A stretch of 6,809 nt of DNA from positions 1-6,809 of the forward strand of contig JAKPAR010000299.1 of assembly GCA_029779375.1 (NCBI GenBank), written 5' to 3'. Below, one piece after another: positions 1-4,987 of the stretch. The stretch comes from Bacillota bacterium. GTDB taxonomy: Bacteria; Bacillota; Clostridia; Tissierellales; Sporanaerobacteraceae. A program made the translations under genes and the position numbers. Below the pieces are notes generated by a model. The model was not told the DNA's origin. It made no database searches and was given only the letters and a program-made list of their open reading frames with translations. Within the stretch, counting starts at the first letter, position 1. Every line of letters starts with the position of its first letter.

Positions 1-1
1 T

Positions 2-424
<423 letters not shown>

Positions 425-428
425 TTAA

Positions 429-456
429 CATATCATCTTTTCCCATAGCATAGAAT
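429..456 (+). promoter_or_regulatory. Predicted sigma-E-type promoter of spoIID
   Basis: A -35-like CATATC (429-434) is followed after 14 bases by CATAGAAT (449-456). The sigma-E -10 consensus is roughly CATACA-A/C/T-T, so 7 of 8 positions match; the -35 matches ATAT of kmATATT. Spacing is within the usual 13-15. Transcription would start near 463, about 30 bases before the spoIID ATG. Sigma-E control is what is known for spoIID in spore formers. The call rests on motif and context only. Confidence 0.68.
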
Positions 457-498
457 GTAATTAGATAACTTGAAGATAAAAAGAGGGGGAAAAGATGA
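433..498 (+). promoter_or_regulatory. Long-range inverted repeat that could mask the spoIID RBS and start codon
   Basis: TCATCTTTTCCC (433-444) is the exact reverse complement of GGGAAAAGATGA (487-498), giving 12 uninterrupted pairs across a 42-base loop. The right arm includes the end of the GGGGG Shine-Dalgarno run (485-489), the spacer and the ATG (495-497). The left arm lies within the spacer of the predicted sigma-E promoter. It would therefore exist only in RNA started upstream, for example at murA, and not in the sigma-E transcript. No T tract follows, so this is not a terminator. The repeat is seen directly; its regulatory role is inferred. Confidence 0.55.
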
Positions 499-1514
499 AA
501 AAGTTTTGGATGTACTTGGGATTTATTTTGATAATCACTATTATTCTTCCTACGATTTTGGTGAAGACTGTAAATTTGGTTTCTAGGGAAGATGAAAAGG
601 AAATATCAAAAGAAAAAATAAAAAAAGATGTATTGGATGAAAAGTTTGACGGATACATAAAAGTATATGATACTAGAACTCAAGAGGCAGTGAAAATTCC
701 TCTTGAGGACTATGTAAAGGGAGTGGTAGCATCTGAGATGCCAGCAGAGTTTCATGAAGAAGCTCTGAAGGCTCAAGCGGTGGCTAGCAGGACTTATGCT
801 ATTTACAAGATGAATAAGTTCAAAGAAGGCCATCCAGATCACCCTCAAGCTCCTCTTTGTACTGGTGTCCATTGTCAAGCTTTTCTTTCTTTGGGAGAGC
901 TTGAGAGTATCCATTCAAAGAAATGGGTTGATAAGTATTGGCCCAAAATTGAAAAAGCTGTAGAGAGTACAAAGGGAGAGGTAATATATTATAATGGAGA
1001 GATAATAGAACCTCTCTATCATTCTACTAGTGGTGGTATGACAGAGGATTCAAAAGATGTATTTGCAAATGATTTGCCTTATTTAAAGGGAGTGGAAAGC
1101 CCCAATGAGGAGGATGCTCCAAAGTTTAAGAGTGTTGCTACTTTTAGTGTAGATGAGTTTATAGAAAAGATAAAGAGCATATACCCCAATGCAAATATCA
1201 CCAAAGAAAACCTTCCAGACAAGATAAAACTTGTTGAAAGGACTGAAAGCGGAAGGATAAAAAAAGTAATGATTGATGGTCAGGTAGTGGAAGGTAGAGA
1301 AATTCGAGAGCTTTTCAATTTAAATTCCACCAATTTTAAGATTATCTACAATCCTAAGGTTGAAATGGTGGATATTGAAACTACTGGCTATGGTCATGGA
1401 GTGGGTATGAGTCAATGGGGTGCCAATGGCATGGCTAAGCATGGCAGTGATTATAGAGAAATACTTAAGCACTATTATACAGGTGTTGAAATAGAACAGT
1501 ATAAAAGTGAGTAA
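495..1514 (+). CDS. spoIID: Stage II sporulation protein D (SpoIID), peptidoglycan lytic transglycosylase
   Basis: SpoIID is a mother-cell membrane enzyme that cleaves glycan strands in denuded peptidoglycan and, with SpoIIM and SpoIIP, drives engulfment of the forespore. The 339-residue length is normal. A single N-terminal membrane segment spans about residues 5-25. The SpoIID/LytB domain follows, with VVASEMPAEFHEEALKAQ at 77-94; Glu81 matches the catalytic Glu88 of B. subtilis SpoIID. LYHSTSGGMTEDS lies at 174-186 and the closing GYGHGVGMSQWGANGMA at 298-314. His114, His117, Cys122, His126 and Cys127 cluster where C. difficile SpoIID has zinc-binding His/Cys residues. The ATG follows a GAGGGGG Shine-Dalgarno at 483-489. 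Expression is probably from the sigma-E-type promoter at 429-456, and the gene ends in a strong terminator. The identification is secure. Confidence 0.97.
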   Translation: MKKFWMYLGFILIITIILPTILVKTVNLVSREDEKEISKEKIKKDVLDEKFDGYIKVYDTRTQEAVKIPLEDYVKGVVASEMPAEFHEEALKAQAVASRTYAIYKMNKFKEGHPDHPQAPLCTGVHCQAFLSLGELESIHSKKWVDKYWPKIEKAVESTKGEVIYYNGEIIEPLYHSTSGGMTEDSKDVFANDLPYLKGVESPNEEDAPKFKSVATFSVDEFIEKIKSIYPNANITKENLPDKIKLVERTESGRIKKVMIDGQVVEGREIRELFNLNSTNFKIIYNPKVEMVDIETTGYGHGVGMSQWGANGMAKHGSDYREILKHYYTGVEIEQYKSE

Positions 1515-1549
1515 GAGAACTAAAAAAGTTCTTTTACTCACTTTTTTTT
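1507..1549 (+). terminator. Strong intrinsic terminator after spoIID
   Basis: GTGAGTAAGAGAAC (1507-1520) pairs with GTTCTTTTACTCAC (1528-1541), giving 14 pairs including one G-U. The loop is 7 bases (TAAAAAA) and eight T follow at 1542-1549. AAAA at 1503-1506 can pair with part of the T tract and lengthen the stem. The left arm includes the last codons and the stop codon (1512-1514) of spoIID. It separates mother-cell spoIID transcription from forespore spoIIQ. Confidence 0.95.
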
Positions 1550-1551
1550 AT

Positions 1552-1580
1552 GTATTAAATATTTAAATTTGGCAATACTA
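1552..1580 (+). promoter_or_regulatory. Predicted sigma-F-type promoter of spoIIQ
   Basis: GGCAATACTA at 1571-1580 fits every position of the sigma-F -10 consensus GGnrAnAnTw. A -35-like GTATT (1552-1556, consensus GywTA, 4 of 5) lies 14 bases upstream, against the usual 15. Transcription would start near 1587, leaving a very short leader of about 12 bases before the ATG at 1599, with the Shine-Dalgarno almost at the 5' end. Sigma-F control in the forespore is what is known for spoIIQ. The related sigma-G can recognise similar sites. Confidence 0.65.
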
Positions 1581-1586
1581 GCTAAT

Positions 1587-1594
1587 GGAGGTGA
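1587..1594 (+). promoter_or_regulatory. Ribosome binding site that fixes the spoIIQ start
   Basis: GGAGGTGA is a near-complete match to the anti-Shine-Dalgarno of 16S rRNA and lies 7 bases (from GGAGG) before the ATG at 1599. It rules out the in-frame TTG at 1569, which has no such site and would place coding sequence over the predicted -10 element. Confidence 0.85.
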
Positions 1595-1598
1595 AGAG

Positions 1599-2363
1599 AT
1601 GAAAAACAAGTTTTCATGGGAGAAAGATGGATTTTATATTATTTTATTTGCATGTGTATGCATAGTTGCTGTGACATCAGTTTGGGTATCTAGAAACAAT
1701 TTAAAGAAGATTGAAAGTAATGACAAGCCTATAAAAGATGAAAACTTTTTTGTAGTAGAAGAAAATGAAGAAGACTATGAAAATGAATTGATGGAACCTT
1801 CTTTAGAGAGTGCAAAAATAGGAGAAAATAGAGATGAAAATTATGAAGAAGATGAAGAAGATGAAGAAGATGACGAGGAAGATTTAAATGAAGATTTAGA
1901 AAAAGTAGAAGGAGATTTGCAAGAGGAAAAACCAAAAGCAGAAGCTAAAGAAGCTTTTTGCGTACCAGTTAAAGGGAAAATTACATTGGATTTTACAGGA
2001 GAAAATTTGGTTTATTCAAAGACATTGGAAGAGTGGACTAGTCATGGTGGAGTGGATATAGAAGCGGAAGAGGGAACTCCTGTAAAAGCTAGTTTAGATG
2101 GAGTGGTAAGTGAAGTATATGAAGATGAACTTTGGGGAGTAGTCATAGTACTTGATCATCAGAATGGGTTACAGACAAGGTATGCAAATCTTTCTACTAA
2201 AGACATGGTAAAAGTAGGGCAAAAGATAAAAAAGGGCGAAACTATAAGCGGCATAGGAAAGCCTAAGGGAATAGAAATGGCAGATTCACCACATCTTCAC
2301 TTCGAAGTTATATTGAATGAGCAAAATATAGACCCTAAAAATTATTTGCCTAGTTTAAAGTAA
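1599..2363 (+). CDS. spoIIQ: Stage II sporulation protein SpoIIQ-type, membrane-anchored M23 (LytM) peptidase
   Basis: SpoIIQ is made in the forespore, spans its membrane and pairs with mother-cell SpoIIIAH to zip the two membranes during engulfment and form the channel between the cells. The ATG at 1599 gives 254 residues: a short cytoplasmic start, a membrane segment at about 12-30, an acidic low-complexity linker at about 40-112, then a LytM/M23 domain at about 118-250. The zinc site is complete: HGGVD (His149, Asp153) and HLH (His232, His234). B. subtilis SpoIIQ has lost part of this site, while clostridial SpoIIQ commonly keeps it, so this one may bind zinc and cut peptide cross-links. 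Position between spoIID and spoIIID and the sigma-F-type promoter support SpoIIQ over a general M23 peptidase. The exact endopeptidase activity is inferred. Confidence 0.92.
   Translation: MKNKFSWEKDGFYIILFACVCIVAVTSVWVSRNNLKKIESNDKPIKDENFFVVEENEEDYENELMEPSLESAKIGENRDENYEEDEEDEEDDEEDLNEDLEKVEGDLQEEKPKAEAKEAFCVPVKGKITLDFTGENLVYSKTLEEWTSHGGVDIEAEEGTPVKASLDGVVSEVYEDELWGVVIVLDHQNGLQTRYANLSTKDMVKVGQKIKKGETISGIGKPKGIEMADSPHLHFEVILNEQNIDPKNYLPSLK
1845..1871 (+). repeat. In-frame tandem repeat, three copies of a 9-base unit in spoIIQ
   Basis: The unit GAAGAAGAT occurs three times without interruption and encodes Glu-Glu-Asp three times (residues 83-91). A degenerate continuation, GACGAGGAAGAT, follows at 1872-1883. 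It forms the most acidic part of the linker between the membrane segment and the M23 domain. Slippage in units of 9 would change linker length without breaking the frame. Confidence 0.85.
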
Positions 2364-2459
2364 ATTTTGGCAACAATAAGAGTTCTATAAATTTAAAAAT
2401 GTGCATAAGTATTTAAAAAAGGTTAAAATCCCAAAATAAGTTCAAAGGGGGTTAAATGT

Positions 2460-2714
2460 GTGAAAGATTATATAGAAGAAAGAGCACTGGAGATTGCAAA
2501 GTATATAATAAGTGAAAAAGCTACCGTAAGACAAGCAGCCGGTGTATTTGGGGTGAGCAAAAGTACAGTACATAAAGATGTGACGGAAAGGCTTCCCAAG
2601 ATAAACCCTCTTATTGCAAATATGGTGAAAGAAGTATTAGAACTGAACAAAGCAGAACGACATATAAGAGGTGGCAAGGCGACAAAAATGAAATACAAAG
2701 CTGTAAATGATTAA
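2460..2714 (+). CDS. spoIIID: Sporulation transcriptional regulator SpoIIID
   Basis: SpoIIID is a small DNA-binding protein that works in the mother cell after sigma-E, activating some genes and repressing others before sigma-K takes over. The 84 residues (B. subtilis has 93) contain a helix-turn-helix at about 22-41, ending in FGVSKSTVHKDVTERLP (30-46), which is nearly the family signature. A basic C-terminal DNA-binding segment, RHIRGGKATKMKYK, lies at 67-80. The start is GTG at 2460, 8 bases after a GGGGG Shine-Dalgarno (2447-2451); the nearby ATG at 2456 is out of frame. No clear terminator separates it from spoIIQ, so some co-transcription is possible. A sigma-E promoter is expected from the family, but I see only a weak candidate. 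A terminator follows directly. The identification is secure. Confidence 0.97.
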   Translation: MKDYIEERALEIAKYIISEKATVRQAAGVFGVSKSTVHKDVTERLPKINPLIANMVKEVLELNKAERHIRGGKATKMKYKAVND

Positions 2715-2716
2715 AT

Positions 2717-2736
2717 AGGTCCCGATGGGACCTTTT
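2717..2736 (+). terminator. Intrinsic terminator after spoIIID
   Basis: AGGTCCC (2717-2723) and GGGACCT (2727-2733) form a perfect 7-bp GC-rich stem with a 3-base GAT loop, followed by a short T run and a second TTTTT at 2742-2746. It begins 3 bases after the spoIIID stop. The immediate T tract is short, so efficiency may be moderate. Confidence 0.78.
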
Positions 2737-2753
2737 AAGCATTTTTGGGCAAA

Positions 2754-2774
2754 TTTTTTAAATAATTTAAAAAA
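2754..2774. repeat. A/T-only palindrome upstream of mreB
   Basis: TTTTTTAAA (2754-2762) and TTTAAAAAA (2766-2774) are perfect 9-base inverted repeats around TAA. In such AT-rich DNA this can arise by chance. It could serve as a curved or AT-rich upstream element for mreB transcription, or add to termination after spoIIID. The sequence is seen; no function is established. Confidence 0.35.
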
Positions 2775-2849
2775 AATAAAGGTTTTTTTGTATTTATATA
2801 GAATAATATCATGATGCGAAATTTTATGGGAAAATAACTACAATTGATA

Positions 2850-2855
2850 TATAAT
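2850..2855 (+). promoter_or_regulatory. Possible sigma-A -10 element for mreB
   Basis: A perfect TATAAT lies 23 bases before the mreB ATG, downstream of the spoIIID terminator, where mreB needs a promoter. No convincing TTGACA-like -35 is found 16-18 bases upstream (the bases there read ATGGGAAA), and exact TATAAT is not rare in AT-rich DNA. This is the best candidate seen in 2737-2865, but a weak one. Confidence 0.33.
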
Positions 2856-2878
2856 AAACCAAAAAAGGAGGAGAAGAA

Positions 2879-3907
2879 ATGGCTGCATTAAAGACTGATA
2901 TGGGAATAGATTTGGGAACTGCCAGTATTCTTGTCTACGCAAAGGGAAAGGGAATAGTTCTAAATGAGCCATCGGTAGTAGCAATAGATCAAAATACTAA
3001 ACAATTCTTAGCTGTTGGAGAAGAGGCGAGAAAGATGTTAGGGCGTACACCGGGGAATATTATTGCAATGAGGCCACTTAGAGATGGGGTAATATCTGAT
3101 TATGAAGTGACGGAAAAAATGCTTAAGTATTTTATTCACAAAGCTATAGGTAAGAGTTTTTTCAAACCTAGAATTATAGTTTGTGTACCTAGTGGTGTGA
3201 CTGAAGTTGAAAAAAGGGCAGTGATAGAAGCTAGTACTCAAGCAGGTGCTAAAAAGACATATCTTATTGAAGAGCCTATTGCAGCAGCTATAGGGGCTGG
3301 AATTGATATTACTCAACCTAATGGAAATATGATAGTGGATATAGGTGGGGGTACTACCGATGTAGCGGTTATATCTTTGGGCGGAATGGTTGTGAGCCGT
3401 TCAATAAAGGTAGCTGGAGATGAATGTGATGATGCTATAATTAGATATATAAGAAAAAAACACAATGTGATGATTGGAGAACGTAGTGCCGAAGAGTTGA
3501 AGATGAAAATAGGTACAGCATATAAAAGAGAAAAAGATGTGACTATGGAGATAAGGGGGAGAAATTTAGTTACAGGGCTTCCAAAAACTATAGTTGTGTC
3601 TTCGGAGGAAATTTTAGAGGCTCTTGAGGAGCCTATTACAAATATAGTGGATACAGTTCATGCAGTACTTGAAAGGACTCCACCAGAATTGGCAGCAGAT
3701 ATTGGAAATACAGGTATAGTCATGACTGGAGGAGGAGCACTATTGTATGGATTGGATAAGCTTATATATGAGAGGACAGGAATTCCAACAAGAATTGCAG
3801 ATGATCCTATTGAATGTGTGGCTATAGGTACAGGAAAAGCTTTGGATTGGGTAGATGTATTGGAAAATAGTATAGTAGGTGAAGAATCTATTGGGGGAAG
3901 ATATTAA
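2879..3907 (+). CDS. mreB: Rod-shape-determining protein, MreB/Mbl-family bacterial actin
   Basis: MreB proteins polymerise with ATP into short membrane-bound filaments that guide the side-wall peptidoglycan synthesis complex. The 342-residue length is normal. ATPase motifs are in order: phosphate-1 GIDLGTAS (9-16), the catalytic Glu131 in [13 protein letters not shown], phosphate-2 [13 protein letters not shown] (154-166), and the adenosine motif [14 protein letters not shown] (283-296). [12 protein letters not shown] (264-275) and [11 protein letters not shown] (312-322) are further family signatures. The place after spoIIID is that of mbl in B. subtilis, but stretches such as [10 protein letters not shown] and [15 protein letters not shown] look more like MreB than Mbl. 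The symbol is therefore given as mreB, with mbl as the positional alternative. An AAGGAGGAG Shine-Dalgarno (2865-2873) precedes the ATG. No terminator follows; the stop codon is part of the next promoter's -35. Confidence 0.96.
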   Translation: MAALKTDMGIDLGTASILVYAKGKGIVLNEPSVVAIDQNTKQFLAVGEEARKMLGRTPGNIIAMRPLRDGVISDYEVTEKMLKYFIHKAIGKSFFKPRIIVCVPSGVTEVEKRAVIEASTQAGAKKTYLIEEPIAAAIGAGIDITQPNGNMIVDIGGGTTDVAVISLGGMVVSRSIKVAGDECDDAIIRYIRKKHNVMIGERSAEELKMKIGTAYKREKDVTMEIRGRNLVTGLPKTIVVSSEEILEALEEPITNIVDTVHAVLERTPPELAADIGNTGIVMTGGGALLYGLDKLIYERTGIPTRIADDPIECVAIGTGKALDWVDVLENSIVGEESIGGRY

Positions 3908-3931
3908 AGTTTTTTTTCAATGTGACGATAA
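3905..3931 (+). promoter_or_regulatory. Sigma-D (sigma-28, flagellar) promoter of the flgFGJ operon
   Basis: TAAAGTTT (3905-3912), 11 bases, then GACGATAA (3924-3931) matches the flagellar sigma consensus TAAAGTTT-N11-GCCGATAA at 15 of 16 defined positions with exact spacing. The first three bases of the -35 are the TAA stop codon of mreB. Transcription would begin near 3938, about 28 bases before the flgF start. The downstream genes are all flagellar rod genes, as expected for this sigma factor. Confidence 0.88.
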
Positions 3932-3949
3932 CATTCTAGAGTATTTAAT

Positions 3950-3973
3950 GAGGATGTGATGAATTTTGAATAG
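3950..3973 (+). promoter_or_regulatory. Translation start region of flgF with an overlapping five-codon ORF
   Basis: GAGG at 3950-3953 is the only Shine-Dalgarno-like run. It lies 5 bases before an ATG at 3959 that reads Met-Asn-Phe-Glu-stop (TAG at 3971-3973) and 12 bases before the TTG at 3966, the first family-consistent flgF start. The short ORF overlaps the flgF start in another frame. Deleting one base in the TTTT run (3964-3967) would join the ATG to flgF, so a sequencing or slippage effect is a further possibility. Confidence 0.45.
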
Positions 3974-4973
3974 AGGATTGTATATATCTGCAACTTCCCT
4001 TATAGCAAATCAAAAAAGATTAGAATCAATAGCAAATAATCTTTCAAATATGAATACAATGGGATATAAGAAAGATATAACTATAACTGAATCTTTTCCA
4101 GAAGTGCTTCTTAGTAAAATAAATGATAAGCCAAATATTAGTTCAAGTAGAGAAAATGAAATATATTATCAAACTGATGGAGAAATACATACGGCTCATA
4201 CGGATGAAGGCTATTTTATGGTGAGAACGCCCAATGGAATTAGCTATGTAAAGGATATTCAATTTGTTTTAGATGATGAAGGATACCTTAGGACTTTCTA
4301 TAGAAATGAAAAAAATGAGTATAAAGTAGATGCGGAAAACTATATAGTTGGGCCAGGTGGAAATCCTATAAAAGGACAAGGTGGAGATTTAGAGGCAATG
4401 ATACAGGGACTTGTATATAATCCAAGTCCTAGAGTCATAGGTACTATGAGTGCAGGAGTTAATGTGAAAAAAGTTGTGGTGGATTTTAGTCAAGGAGCAA
4501 TGGTGGAAACTGGTGGGAAATATGATGTAGCCTTGAATGGAAGTGGGTTTTTTAAAGTTCAAGGAGATGATGGTGAAACTTACTATACGAGAAATGGTGC
4601 TTTTACTGTGAATGCAAATGGAGAATTGACGACGGTTGATGGCTATAGAGTATTGGGCCAAAATGGACCTATAGTCATAGCTAGAGGAGAAGAATTAAAT
4701 GTATCTATGCTTGATGTAGTGGATTTGGACAACAAGGAATATCTAAGGAAAATAGGGAATAATCTATATCAAATACCTGAAGATGTAGAAGGGGAAGAAA
4801 TACCTTTTAGTGGAGAAGTACTTCAAGGTTTTTTGGAAGAATCTAATGTGGATTCTATAAAAGAAATGGTAGAGATGATAAATCTTTTGAGAAATTTTGA
4901 ATCTTGCCAAAAAGCCATAAGAGTTCAGGATGAAATGCTTGAAAAATCAGCAAATGAAATAGGAAGAGTATAG
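3966..4973 (+). CDS. flgF: Flagellar basal-body rod protein FlgF (FlhO-type)
   Basis: A proximal or middle rod subunit of the flagellar basal body, exported by the flagellar type III apparatus and assembled under FlgG. The N-terminal rod domain includes LESIANNLSNMNTMGYKKD (19-37). A FlgG/FlgE-like core carries DFSQGAMVETGGKYDVALNG (173-192). The C-terminal rod helix is FLEESNVDSIKEMVEMINLL (289-308). At 335 residues it is about 65-80 longer than usual FlgF/FlhO proteins (about 250-270). The extra part (about 40-150) seems to hold a second, diverged copy of the core beta region (80-136 resembling 192-237). The start is a TTG at 3966; the frame is closed upstream by TGA at 3960, and MNRGLYISATS fits the family N terminus. 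It is first in a flgF-flgG-flgJ operon. By position it is FlhO; whether it is functionally FlgF or a second FlgG-like rod protein is less certain. Confidence 0.9.
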   Translation: MNRGLYISATSLIANQKRLESIANNLSNMNTMGYKKDITITESFPEVLLSKINDKPNISSSRENEIYYQTDGEIHTAHTDEGYFMVRTPNGISYVKDIQFVLDDEGYLRTFYRNEKNEYKVDAENYIVGPGGNPIKGQGGDLEAMIQGLVYNPSPRVIGTMSAGVNVKKVVVDFSQGAMVETGGKYDVALNGSGFFKVQGDDGETYYTRNGAFTVNANGELTTVDGYRVLGQNGPIVIARGEELNVSMLDVVDLDNKEYLRKIGNNLYQIPEDVEGEEIPFSGEVLQGFLEESNVDSIKEMVEMINLLRNFESCQKAIRVQDEMLEKSANEIGRV

Positions 4974-4987
4974 GAGAGTGAGAAAAA

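Noticed and set aside
606..914. Minus-strand open frames opposite spoIID, spoIIQ, mreB, flgG and the SLT gene
   Set aside because: Their translations are low-complexity or composition-driven, resemble no known family, lack ribosome binding sites, and lie opposite strongly conserved genes.
1569..1598. Upstream TTG start extending SpoIIQ by 10 residues
   Set aside because: It lacks a Shine-Dalgarno and overlaps the predicted -10 element. The ATG at 1599 has GGAGGTGA at ideal spacing and gives a normal basic N terminus before the membrane segment.
2385..2411. Sigma-E promoter for spoIIID (CTATA, 14 bases, CATAAGTA)
   Set aside because: Only the CATA of the -10 and a fragment of the -35 match. 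A promoter is expected here biologically, but the match is too weak to annotate.
2364..2437. Inverted repeat ATTTTGG / CCAAAAT between spoIIQ and spoIIID
   Set aside because: Only 7 bp, AT-rich, with a 60-base gap, no T tract, and not covering the spoIIID ribosome binding site. It is likely chance in DNA of this composition.
2776..2810. Second possible mreB promoter with TAGAAT at 2799-2804
   Set aside because: No acceptable -35 at normal spacing; such -10-like hexamers are frequent in AT-rich intergenic DNA.
3919..3935. AATGT / ACATT inverted repeat flanking the sigma-D -10
   Set aside because: Five pairs only. It could be an operator half-site pair but is well within chance expectation.
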